Below are positions 63,201-64,000 of a stretch of DNA of 64,000 nt, piece by piece. The translations under genes were made by a program, and so were the position numbers. Under the pieces are notes generated by a model that had not been told where the DNA came from, made no database searches, and saw only the letters and a list, made by a program, of their open reading frames with translations. Positions within the stretch are counted from its first letter, which is position 1. Each line of letters opens with the position of its first letter. Location: the NCBI GenBank assembly GCA_022829145.1, contig CM040761.1, positions 3,722,768-3,786,767 on the forward strand, read 5' to 3'. Source of the DNA: Albula goreensis (taxonomy: Eukaryota; Chordata; Actinopteri; Albuliformes; Albulidae).

Positions 63201-63400
63201 GACAGGAAACCACCCCCTCGACCCAGTTCTGGCTTACCCCATCATTGGATCCAAAGCGATTCCTTTAGGGTTCTGAAGGTCCAGGTCAATTATTGTAACA
63301 CACGTTTCTCCACCTCGGTTGCACACGAATATTCTGTCGTTGACACGATCCACAAAGTAGAAGTTGCCCGTTAGCCAGTCAATGGCCATTTGCTCCACAC
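881..63400 (-). CDS. lrp1b: lrp1b, LDL receptor-related protein 1B, interior 16 coding exons (partial gene)
   Basis: LRP1B is a giant type I membrane endocytic receptor of the LDL-receptor family. It binds many extracellular ligands through clusters of LDL class A repeats and releases them through YWTD propeller/EGF modules. Seen here: 16 exons on the minus strand joining in frame with matching intron phases to 894 codons. Their order is propeller 1 (most), EGF, propeller 2 (complete), EGF, and eight LDLa repeats, as in the N-terminal quarter of LRP1B. From memory of the human protein this is roughly residues 300-1190 of about 4,600. LRP1B rather than LRP1 is supported by [33 protein letters not shown] and CEPLTQF...[18 protein letters not shown]. 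Both ends lie outside the window, so no start, stop, promoter or poly(A) site is included. Teleosts can carry duplicate lrp1b genes; which copy this is cannot be told. No premature stop or frameshift is seen. Confidence 0.96.
1369..2865 (+). mobile_element. Degenerate PIF/Harbinger DNA transposon with transposase remnant
   Basis: The ends are inverted repeats: GGGGCTCGTTTATAAA on the left and, on the opposite strand, GGGGCCCATTCATAAA on the right. Inside, plus-strand reading gives Harbinger transposase islands. One runs from about 1,861 to 1,998 ([35 protein letters not shown]). Another, in a different frame, runs from about 2,039 to 2,250 (APTVDEH, then SRKNF, VVARWPG and RDSF). The second block has an in-frame TAA after DEHV. 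It appears to lack the usual first catalytic Asp motif, IDGTH, and has IGSAHI instead. No clean 3-bp target duplication is visible. The element is an old autonomous copy that is no longer functional. Confidence 0.8.
3476..3510 (+). other. G-run cluster, possible G-quadruplex
   Basis: Four G-tracts of three or more bases within about 35 bp on the plus strand, including an 8-G run. The plus strand is the template strand for lrp1b. Confidence 0.5.
4401..4618 (+). repeat. Interspersed repeat family A, copy 1
   Basis: This copy shares long blocks with 30,100-30,324 and, inverted, with 23,812-24,040. Shared landmarks are an AAGCAC-AATTC lead-in, TAGCTGTGACCAGGCC, CACGCCCCCTTT, GACCTCCATGCC, CAAAGGGT and a terminal CTGCTGGTCACAGCTAA. 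TTAGCTGTGACCAG near the left and CTGGTCACAGCTAA at the right are exact inverted repeats. I do not recognise the family by name. It is non-coding and could be a MITE or a SINE-like element. Confidence 0.75.
5996..6183 (+). mobile_element. tRNA-derived SINE with L2-like tail
   Basis: The head resembles a tRNA gene with a degraded A box (TCTAGTGACTAAAGTAC) and B box (GGTGGTTAAAGCCCC). It is followed by GTTGGGCCCTTAACCCC and the typical fish SINE/L2 tail, GTAAGTCACTTTGGATAAAA, ending in a TGTAATG-type repeat. Orientation is plus, opposite to lrp1b. Confidence 0.8.
6471..6653 (-). CDS. lrp1b: lrp1b exon (15th): LDLa 6 and first half of LDLa 7
   Basis: 183 bp, phase 1/1. It encodes a linker (APLPV), the complete sixth repeat (CSGEEFYC ... 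[16 protein letters not shown]) and the start of the seventh ([14 protein letters not shown]), which the next exon completes. The calcium-site pattern CDGD-DC-D-SDE is intact. The acceptor CAG at 6656-6654 follows a strong T-rich tract. The donor GTACCG at 6470-6465 is a moderate match. Confidence 0.95.
7669..7798. repeat. Palindromic MITE-like repeat
   Basis: Two ~31-bp arms face each other. The left arm reads GGAGAGCCACAATATATGCTGG. The right arm, on the opposite strand, reads GGAGAGCCACAAGGTATGCTGG. They are separated by about 60 bp. This is the usual shape of a small non-autonomous DNA element in fish; the superfamily is not determined. Confidence 0.6.
9068..9414. mobile_element. hAT-type MITE, 347 bp
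   Basis: The terminal inverted repeats are TAGAGCTGCAAC on the left and TAGGGCTGCAAC, read on the opposite strand, on the right. The flanking 8-bp duplications GTCATAAT (9,060-9,067) and GTTATAAT (9,415-9,422) differ at one base. The interior is rich in CGATTAATC-type palindromes, as in a very common fish MITE family. It has no coding capacity. Confidence 0.8.
9509..9673 (-). CDS. lrp1b: lrp1b exon (14th): end of LDLa 4 and all of LDLa 5
   Basis: 165 bp, phase 1/1. It begins with [13 protein letters not shown], finishing the fourth repeat. It then encodes the fifth repeat, [10 protein letters not shown] ... [17 protein letters not shown], and a short GA linker. The acceptor CAG at 9,676-9,674 has only a modest pyrimidine tract. 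The donor is GTCTGT at 9,508-9,503, weak at +3 to +5 but preceded by CAG. The join to the next exon restores the expected linker. Confidence 0.94.
9674..10624 (-). other. lrp1b intron, 951 bp
   Basis: Short AT-rich intron whose 5' part, next to the upstream exon, is a diverged minisatellite (10,268-10,590). Nothing else is recognised. Confidence 0.85.
10268..10590. repeat. Diverged minisatellite, ~10 units of about 31-42 bp
   Basis: About ten imperfect units are each anchored by a version of AGTGCCCTACTGTAC followed by an A/G-rich stretch and often ending in CAC. Unit starts are near 10,268, 10,298, 10,334, 10,367, 10,399, 10,440, 10,465, 10,493, 10,524 and 10,556. The last unit ends about 35 bp from the donor of the 81-bp exon. 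Confidence 0.7.
10625..10705 (-). CDS. lrp1b: lrp1b exon (13th): first half of LDLa 4
   Basis: 81 bp, 27 codons, phase 1/1, the smallest exon in the window. It encodes [18 protein letters not shown] and ISVKWHCDS, the N-terminal lobe of the fourth cluster II repeat. The calcium-binding lobe ([10 protein letters not shown]) is on the next exon. The acceptor is CGACAG ending at 10,706, and the donor is GTGAGC at 10,624-10,619. It matches LRP1B (CEPLTQF...SGRCIS-KWHCDS in human) almost residue for residue. Confidence 0.93.
11033..11330. mobile_element. Tigger/pogo-like MITE remnant
   Basis: It opens with CAGACGGCCCCCGGAGTTAT and the motif CGACTTACGATTTTTCAGC. It continues through GCTAATGTAAGTGTTCTAAG and CATGATGTTCGGTAGG, and nears its far end with GCGATGAGTTTATCGG. 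This order of motifs closely resembles Tigger-family elements I know from amniotes. The right terminus is eroded, so its end is approximate. It does not code for protein. Confidence 0.65.
12171..12234. repeat. (GT)32 microsatellite
   Basis: Perfect dinucleotide run of 64 bp, followed at once by AAGAGAGAGA and a LINE-like tail. Confidence 0.97.
12240..12540 (+). mobile_element. LINE (CR1/L2-like) 3' region or SINE sharing it
   Basis: It contains CAGAACAGGCCATTCGGCTC and, further on, ACCTATTCCATGTATTGATG and ACACTTCCTTATGTCAG. This is the block order of a widespread fish non-LTR 3' tail. The clade is uncertain, and the element is short and non-coding. Confidence 0.55.
12930..13300 (+). mobile_element. 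Ty3/gypsy-like gag remnant (fossil)
   Basis: Short degraded segment whose translated pieces resemble the start of gag from fish Ty3/gypsy-like LTR elements. It is broken, with several breaks. No LTRs or pol are visible nearby, so it is an old fragment. The family call is tentative. Confidence 0.35.
15640..16168 (+). mobile_element. Tc1/mariner deletion derivative with 3' transposase fragment
   Basis: The ends are long inverted repeats: CAGTGGGGTCCAAACGTCTG on the left and CAGTGGGGTCCAAAAGTCTG on the right, read on the opposite strand. TA precedes the left end; the right flank has TG where TA is expected. Inside, the plus strand retains the transposase C-terminus: [12 protein letters not shown] near 15,855-15,890 and [11 protein letters not shown] near 15,935. 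About two thirds of a full element is missing, including the catalytic N-terminal part. Confidence 0.85.
17078..17186. repeat. Tandem duplication with poly(A) runs
   Basis: Two head-to-tail units begin ATGAAATAAATGATTAAAA and end CTGACTATTTTTATT. The first (17,078-17,131) is lengthened by an A run; the second starts at 17,132. A 12-13 A run follows. Confidence 0.85.
19132..19169. repeat. GT-rich (CA-rich in transcript) microsatellite near a donor
   Basis: Alternating GT with C interruptions on the plus strand. In the lrp1b transcript it reads as a CA-rich run inside the intron, starting about 27 nt past the donor of the 19.2 kb exon. Confidence 0.8.
19197..19313 (-). CDS. lrp1b: lrp1b exon (12th): LDLa 3 of cluster II
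   Basis: 117 bp, 39 codons, phase 1/1. One whole class A repeat: [19 protein letters not shown], then [18 protein letters not shown]. All six cysteines and the calcium-cage acidic residues are present. The acceptor is TTTCAG ending at 19,314 and the donor is GTGAGG at 19,196-19,191. A GT-rich run on the plus strand (CA-rich in the transcript) begins about 27 nt after the donor. Confidence 0.95.
19314..22252 (-). other. lrp1b intron, 2.9 kb
   Basis: It contains a Tc1/mariner transposase remnant (about 20,290-20,565). The rest is AT-rich, with no exon or named repeat that I can support. Confidence 0.8.
20290..20565 (+). mobile_element. Tc1/mariner transposase fragment
   Basis: The plus-strand reading at 20,333-20,563 includes [18 protein letters not shown] then [15 protein letters not shown]. 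This is the second catalytic-Asp block of Tc1/mariner transposases, usually F-Q-D-D-N-A-P-x-H-T. G-Y replaces the usual D-N, and the downstream block with the third acidic residue is absent. No terminal repeats are recognised. It is a decayed piece. Confidence 0.7.
22253..22378 (-). CDS. lrp1b: lrp1b exon (11th): LDLa 2 of cluster II
   Basis: 126 bp, 42 codons, phase 1/1. It encodes [16 protein letters not shown], then [19 protein letters not shown] and SNITCS. N-E-D-E replaces the common x-S-D-E, as I recall for this repeat in both LRP1 and LRP1B. N-I-T is a glycosylation sequon. The acceptor is GCTGCAG ending at 22,379 and the donor is GTAGGC at 22,252-22,247. A tetranucleotide repeat occupies the branch-point region upstream. 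Confidence 0.95.
22402..22465. repeat. (TCAA/TCAG)n tetranucleotide repeat beside an acceptor
   Basis: On the plus strand, blocks of TCAA flank a block of TCAG repeats. In the transcript this reads as TTGA and CTGA units starting about 24 nt upstream of the acceptor of the 22.3 kb exon. Confidence 0.95.
23263..23318. repeat. Compound (CG)/(CA)/(TA) microsatellite
   Basis: A short GC alternation passes into (CA)n with a few interruptions, then (TA)5. Confidence 0.85.
23587..23727 (-). CDS. lrp1b: lrp1b exon (10th): linker and LDLa 1 of cluster II
   Basis: 141 bp, 47 codons, phase 1/1. After the linker VTSGEAVPQ it encodes the first repeat of cluster [21 protein letters not shown], then [19 protein letters not shown]. 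All cysteines and acidic residues are intact. The acceptor is TATCTAG ending at 23,728, with a poor pyrimidine tract. The donor is GTAAGG at 23,586-23,581. The linker aligns without gap to human LRP1B (GEALPHIC). Confidence 0.95.
23728..24164 (-). other. lrp1b intron, 437 bp, half filled by a repeat
   Basis: This is the shortest intron in the window. More than half of it is the inverted copy of repeat family A (23,812-24,040), with an internal (GT)n run. About 85 bp remain on the acceptor side and 125 bp on the donor side. Confidence 0.9.
23812..24040 (-). repeat. Interspersed repeat family A, copy 2 (inverted)
   Basis: Reverse-complement match to the copies at 4.4 and 30.1 kb. It begins TTAGCTGCAACCAGCAGCTC and ends GGCCTGGTCGCAGCTA plus the AATTC lead-in. 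It contains an internal (GT)n at about 23,924-23,953, where the other copies have CACACACAC. Confidence 0.75.
24165..24287 (-). CDS. lrp1b: lrp1b exon (9th): EGF-like module after propeller 2
   Basis: 123 bp, 41 codons, phase 1/1. It encodes a six-cysteine EGF-like module, [12 protein letters not shown], then [15 protein letters not shown] and NNVTC. This type of module packs against the preceding YWTD propeller in LDL-receptor family proteins. The [15 protein letters not shown] core distinguishes LRP1B from LRP1, where I recall LATPGSRQCACAEDQ. The acceptor is TCTCCAG ending at 24,288 and the donor is GTAGGC at 24,164-24,159. N-V-T is a glycosylation sequon. Confidence 0.96.
24627..24743. 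mobile_element. hAT-type MITE, 117 bp, with perfect 8-bp target duplication
   Basis: The flanking duplications TGTATCAC (24,619-24,626 and 24,744-24,751) are identical. The ends are CAGGGGCGTAG on the left and, on the opposite strand, CAGGGGCATAG on the right. It is non-coding. The perfect duplication suggests it is younger than most repeats here. Confidence 0.85.
25148..25305 (+). repeat. Duplicated segment, copy 1
   Basis: It shares GGAGAAACTGTCAC, TATTAAGTTGAAGTATGGG and flanking similarity with 26,272-26,430 in the same orientation. It could be a local duplication or two insertions of one family. Confidence 0.75.
26272..26430 (+). repeat. Duplicated segment, copy 2
   Basis: Partner of 25,148-25,305, about 1.12 kb away in the same orientation, with clear but imperfect identity along ~155 bp. 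Confidence 0.75.
27809..27998 (-). CDS. lrp1b: lrp1b exon (8th): last blades of propeller 2
   Basis: 190 bp, phase 0 start and phase 1 end. It encodes [15 protein letters not shown], then the YWTD-type blade strand [15 protein letters not shown] and the closing strand [16 protein letters not shown]. The RPPLFGL segment is typical of the last blade before the EGF module. The acceptor is GCTTAG ending at 27,999 and the donor is GTGAGC at 27,808-27,803. Confidence 0.95.
27999..28541 (-). other. lrp1b intron, 543 bp
   Basis: Short AT-rich intron with a 12-A run near 28,190. No repeat or exon is recognised. Confidence 0.9.
28542..28761 (-). CDS. lrp1b: lrp1b exon (7th): middle blades of propeller 2
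   Basis: 220 bp, phase 2 start and phase 0 end. It encodes the YWTD blades [17 protein letters not shown] and [15 protein letters not shown], with [18 protein letters not shown] and [10 protein letters not shown] between them. These match LRP1B ([20 protein letters not shown] and [13 protein letters not shown] in human) far better than LRP1. The acceptor is CTTCTCAG ending at 28,762 and the donor is GTAAAC at 28,541-28,536. Confidence 0.97.
29625..29715. other. CpG-rich intronic patch
   Basis: About 90 bp with dense CpG (CCCGACGCGTCTTCGCCGAC, GCAACGCGCACC, GCCGACGGG) in an AT-rich intron. Its function is unknown; it could be a regulatory element. Confidence 0.4.
30100..30324 (+). repeat. Interspersed repeat family A, copy 3
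   Basis: Same-orientation relative of 4,401-4,618. It has the lead-in AACAAGCACGAATTCGCAA, then TAGCTGCGACCAGGCC, a CATGCCCCCTTTAGGCCAAT block, GACCTCCATGCCAAATTTCA and a terminal GCTGCTGGTCGCAGCTAA. Confidence 0.78.
31248..31790. repeat. SINE-like fish repeat split by a later insertion
   Basis: The left part (31,248-31,370) carries ATTACATTACATTCAGTC, CAGTGACTTACACAGTTA and GATATTTACTGAAGCAA. The right part (31,687-31,790) carries CCTACAACCTCTGAGTTG and CACACTACACTGTTGCCC. These blocks normally lie close together in a common fish repeat. Here 316 bp of a DNA element sits between them. Confidence 0.65.
31371..31686. mobile_element. Tigger/pogo-like MITE, 316 bp, nested
   Basis: The ends are CAGGTATGCGTCGTTTAATG on the left and CAGGTATGCGCCGCCTAACA on the right, read on the opposite strand. 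Subterminal CTTATGGGACCACAGACG and GTATATGCGGTC motifs resemble vertebrate Tigger/MER2-type elements. The right flank has TA where the left has CA. It does not code for protein. Confidence 0.78.
33602..33680 (+). repeat. (TTTC)n run followed by a G-rich, quadruplex-prone stretch
   Basis: TTTC units run to 33,635. They are followed by G-tracts of 6, 4, 4, 4 and 5 bases with short loops up to about 33,680, and G-rich sequence continues to about 33,770. The G-rich strand is the lrp1b template strand. Confidence 0.8.
36162..36245 (+). repeat. Repeat family B, copy 1
   Basis: Imperfect homologue of 45,293-45,381 in the same orientation. Shared blocks are ATTACCA-(C)TTAAT, GC-CTTT-GAG, AGT-(A/C)ACTC-CTTCCTC and AGTTACCAC. 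Confidence 0.6.
36577..37126. mobile_element. hAT-type non-autonomous element, 550 bp
   Basis: The flanking 8-bp duplications TATTAGAA (36,569-36,576) and TGTTAGAA (37,127-37,134) match at seven of eight bases. The ends are imperfect inverted repeats: CAGTGGTTTTCAATCTTG on the left and CAGGAGTTTCACACTTTC on the right, read on the opposite strand. Inner arms TATGCTGGTTTTCATT and GAAAACCAGTATTTGC are also opposed. It has no coding capacity. Confidence 0.7.
37635..37760 (+). repeat. Possible tRNA-derived SINE fragment
   Basis: A possible A box (TGGTGCATTGCTT) is followed at tRNA-like spacing by GGGTCAAACCCC, a B-box-like motif. The tail is not recognised. Weak call. Confidence 0.35.
38940..39190. 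other. CpG-rich intronic island
   Basis: About 250 bp of GC-rich, CpG-dense sequence (GCCCGGCCCTGCGGCGGAGC at its edge; GCAGCGCGCATCGGGGCC further in) in an otherwise AT-rich 15-kb intron. No reading frame resembles a known protein. It may be a regulatory element, an alternative promoter or an unrecognised repeat. Confidence 0.45.
42934..43282. mobile_element. hAT-type MITE, 349 bp, with perfect 8-bp target duplication
   Basis: TACTAAAT is repeated exactly at 42,926-42,933 and 43,283-43,290. The left end is CGGTGGTTCCCAAACTTTTC. The right end, read on the opposite strand, is CAGGGGTTCCCGAAGTGGTG. CGACCCCC motifs near the right end are typical of a widespread vertebrate hAT MITE group. It does not code for protein. 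Confidence 0.88.
43915..44095 (-). CDS. lrp1b: lrp1b exon (6th): blades of propeller 2
   Basis: 181 bp, phase 1 start and phase 2 end. It encodes [19 protein letters not shown], then [18 protein letters not shown] and [24 protein letters not shown] is the YWTD strand. The residues joined across both splice sites (K-D|D-L-D upstream, N-S|W-M-Y downstream) match LRP1B except one. The acceptor is GCCATAG ending at 44,096 and the donor is GTAGGC at 43,914-43,909. Confidence 0.95.
44096..45409 (-). other. lrp1b intron, 1.3 kb
   Basis: It contains poly(T) runs (about 44,227-44,248 and 44,631-44,644, plus strand) and the second copy of repeat family B (45,293-45,381) directly beside the donor. No exon is seen. 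Confidence 0.85.
45293..45381 (+). repeat. Repeat family B, copy 2
   Basis: Homologue of 36,162-36,245. It ends about 28 nt from the donor of the 45.4 kb exon, so it occupies the very start of the intron. Confidence 0.6.
45410..45646 (-). CDS. lrp1b: lrp1b exon (5th): start of propeller 2
   Basis: 237 bp, 79 codons, phase 1/1. It encodes [20 protein letters not shown], then [18 protein letters not shown], and the first YWTD-type strand [27 protein letters not shown] and [11 protein letters not shown] are shared with human LRP1B. The acceptor is CCCTCCGCAG ending at 45,647. The donor is GTGGGT at 45,409-45,404. Confidence 0.96.
46290..46622 (+). mobile_element. Non-LTR retrotransposon (LINE) 3' tail
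   Basis: It contains GTTGCACTGTGGACCTGGGA, CAATTTCGTTCTACTAT, then ATGACAATAAAGTC and a short tandem tail of CTTGAA units. This is the form of a fish LINE 3' end with AATAAA and a hexamer tail. The 5' part is missing; the clade is not determined. Confidence 0.65.
46890..47480. other. CpG-rich intronic block, candidate regulatory element
   Basis: About 590 bp of raised GC and CpG content without a reading frame resembling a known protein or any repeat I recognise. It includes homeodomain-like cores such as CATTAGCCC and TTATTAAGC and the A/T motif AATCAGATTAACATGAATGG. It looks like single-copy sequence. The regulatory role is an inference from composition only. Confidence 0.4.
47633..47776 (-). 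CDS. lrp1b: lrp1b exon (4th): EGF-like module between propellers 1 and 2
   Basis: 144 bp, 48 codons, phase 1/1. It encodes [20 protein letters not shown], then [13 protein letters not shown] and [14 protein letters not shown], a six-cysteine EGF-like module. It corresponds to human [20 protein letters not shown]. It has no initiating Met and was placed by protein similarity. It joins the flanking exons in frame: T-A|R-S-H upstream and C-K|K-P-K-K downstream. The acceptor is GTCTCCAG ending at 47,777 and the donor is GTCAGT at 47,632-47,627. Confidence 0.95.
47777..48272 (-). other. lrp1b intron, 496 bp, with CA-rich run
   Basis: About 47,983-48,175 is an imperfect (CA)n-rich stretch on the plus strand with tetranucleotide interruptions. 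Nothing else is recognised. Confidence 0.9.
47983..48175. repeat. Imperfect (CA)n microsatellite cluster
   Basis: Many ACAC/CACACAC blocks broken by short A/T- or G-containing words. It fills much of a 496-bp intron. Confidence 0.85.
48273..48459 (-). CDS. lrp1b: lrp1b exon (3rd): last blade of propeller 1
   Basis: 187 bp, phase 0 start and phase 1 end. It encodes [20 protein letters not shown], then [19 protein letters not shown] and a closing strand ending VYHKLTQPT. It matches the end of LRP1B propeller 1 (LYGITVFEDYLYATNSD and RINRFNGTD in human). The loop between ATHSE and INRFN is about five residues longer than human LRP1B as I recall it, and closer in length to LRP1. The acceptor is CTTTTCAG ending at 48,460 and the donor is GTAAGG at 48,272-48,267. 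Confidence 0.94.
48460..49646 (-). other. lrp1b intron, 1.2 kb
   Basis: AT-rich intron in which I recognise no repeat, exon or motif beyond the splice sites. Confidence 0.85.
49647..49869 (-). CDS. lrp1b: lrp1b exon (2nd): blades of propeller 1
   Basis: 223 bp, phase 2 start and phase 0 end. It encodes [20 protein letters not shown], then [20 protein letters not shown], the YWTD strand [20 protein letters not shown] and [28 protein letters not shown] is nearly identical to human LRP1B. N-R-T is a glycosylation sequon. The acceptor is TTCTCCAG ending at 49,870 and the donor is GTGAGT at 49,646-49,641, a full consensus match. Confidence 0.97.
50001..50195. repeat. Diverged minisatellite, four units of ~52 bp
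   Basis: Units start near 50,001, 50,052, 50,104 and 50,157. Each carries a version of CTGTTTCTCTGAAACTGCAG, then AT-rich spacer, GGTCAG and CCTT. It lies about 130 bp upstream of the acceptor of the 49.6 kb exon. Confidence 0.65.
50333..50362. other. Perfect 12-bp stem hairpin
   Basis: CATAATGCAGTT, a 6-nt loop AATCAA, then AACTGCATTATG. It is too short on its own to call an RNA gene. Confidence 0.6.
53157..53253 (+). mobile_element. Probable LINE ORF2 C-terminal remnant
   Basis: GC-rich island in an AT-rich intron. It reads [18 protein letters not shown], then [13 protein letters not shown] and a TGA stop at 53,256-53,258. The DRTRWR ending resembles the extreme C-terminus of several fish non-LTR retrotransposon polyproteins. 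Only this tail is visible; the clade is uncertain. Confidence 0.45.
55230..56110. other. Unclassified repeat-like segment
   Basis: This stretch has a higher GC content and longer open frames on both strands than its surroundings. Plus-strand frames span 55,039-55,542 and 55,691-56,074; a minus-strand frame spans 55,834-56,085. None resembles a protein I know. It may be a transposon-derived repeat or a decayed retrocopy. Confidence 0.3.
63238..63400 (-). CDS. lrp1b: lrp1b exon (1st in window): early blades of propeller 1
   Basis: 163 bp, phase 1 start and phase 2 end. It encodes [20 protein letters not shown], then [20 protein letters not shown] and [21 protein letters not shown] is the YWTD-type strand. 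Human LRP1B reads [20 protein letters not shown] here. The acceptor is GTTTCTAG ending at 63,401 and the donor is GTAAGC at 63,237-63,232. Upstream exons for the signal peptide, cluster I, EGF modules and first propeller strands lie beyond the window. Confidence 0.96.
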
Positions 63401-64000
63401 CTAGAAACAGAAAAGAAGTGAGGACAAAAAATATAAATACATATAAAAAAAAAACCAAAGAGCTTTTTTTCTGGCCAAAAAACTGCAGCGAGAAAGGATG
63501 AAGGGATTTTATAAACCCGACTGAAACAGCTGCTTGTGTAACACTGAGCCATGAGCGGTTCTAATGAGTGTCATTAAAAACGATTCACAAAAGAAAAATG
63601 TTTGTCATGACATCTCAATGTTCTTCACATTTCTAGGGGCATTCAACCTTTCATTTCTCAGAAATATAAATTCAAACAGGGTCTAAGTATGGCTACAGTC
63701 CAGGCAGAGATTCATAATTCTACTGCAAAGATGAATCACCACCTAAGAAGCCAATGCACCTAAAAGAACAAGCTCCTTTCAGGAGTTAATGAAATAACAT
63801 CCTGGCCATTAAGTGAAACATACATAGCAAGCCTTTTCATTCATTGCACCCAGCGGTTTTCATGAAAGAAAGAATTAAGAAGTTATTCATGAAAAGACAT
63901 AACGATATGGAAAGGATGGCATGCTTCAAACTTCTATTGTCAAGGCCAGTTTCTTATTCACCAAATAATGCTGAAAACTTATCTTCCTTTTCACTATTCT
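63401..64000 (-). other. lrp1b intron upstream of the first exon in the window (partial)
   Basis: AT-rich intron sequence ending in the T-rich acceptor tract at 63,401-63,415. Nothing else is recognised. Confidence 0.85.

Larger units (their letters stand above)
49870..63237 (-). other. lrp1b intron, 13.4 kb
   Basis: It contains a four-unit minisatellite (50,001-50,195), a perfect hairpin (50,333-50,362), a LINE-like coding tail (53,157-53,253), an unclassified moderately GC-rich segment (about 55,230-56,110) and poly(A) runs near 57,247. The rest is AT-rich with no supportable feature. 53,380-53,860 looks like repeat-type sequence but I cannot name it. Confidence 0.75.

Noticed and set aside
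881-63400. Assignment to LRP1 rather than LRP1B
   Set aside because: Several segments follow LRP1B where the two paralogues differ ([49 protein letters not shown]), and the large introns also fit LRP1B.
1-64000. CRISPR array, operon, phage or other prokaryotic system
   Set aside because: The window is a spliced vertebrate gene with eukaryotic repeats; the tandem arrays found are microsatellites and minisatellites without spacers.

Overview
The window is a vertebrate genomic segment, almost certainly from a ray-finned (teleost-type) fish. It holds one large interior portion of a single spliced gene on the minus strand: lrp1b, encoding low-density lipoprotein receptor-related protein 1B. I placed 16 consecutive coding exons between 63,400 (5' side) and 881 (3' side), each with AG/GT boundaries and matching phases. 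They total 2,682 bp, or 894 codons. The fish assignment rests on the repeat content: a tRNA-type SINE with an L2-like tail, Tc1/mariner, hAT, PIF/Harbinger and Tigger-type DNA elements, and a fish-style LINE tail. No complete second gene, RNA gene or CRISPR array is visible.

Read in transcription order (high to low coordinates), the exons encode the following. First comes the greater part of the first YWTD beta-propeller (exons at 63.2, 49.6 and 48.3 kb). An EGF-like module follows (47.6 kb), then the whole second propeller (45.4, 43.9, 28.5 and 27.8 kb) and a second EGF-like module (24.2 kb). Last is all of ligand-binding cluster II, eight LDL-receptor class A repeats (23.6, 22.3, 19.2, 10.6, 9.5, 6.5 and 0.9 kb). 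The gene continues beyond both ends: signal peptide, cluster I and the first propeller strands upstream; further propellers, clusters III and IV, the membrane span and the cytoplasmic tail downstream. The paralogue LRP1 is excluded by several LRP1B-specific stretches as I remember them, such as the EGF core [16 protein letters not shown].

The remaining ~96% is intron. Introns range from 437 bp to about 15 kb and hold many degenerate mobile elements. These are a ~1.5 kb Harbinger copy with readable transposase remnants (1.37-2.87 kb); a tRNA-derived SINE (6.0 kb); hAT-type MITEs with 8-bp target duplications (9.07, 24.63, 36.58 and 42.93 kb); two Tigger-like MITEs (11.03 and 31.37 kb, the second nested in another repeat); two Tc1/mariner remnants (15.64 and 20.3 kb); LINE tails (46.3 and 53.16 kb); a gag-like retroelement fossil (12.9 kb); and a three-copy ~210-230 bp repeat family (4.4, 23.8 and 30.1 kb). 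There are also two diverged minisatellites, several microsatellites and a few CpG-rich islands that may be regulatory.

I see no new biological system. The points of most interest are repeats lying next to splice sites, nested or tandem repeats, a loop-length difference in propeller 1, and CpG-rich intronic blocks.
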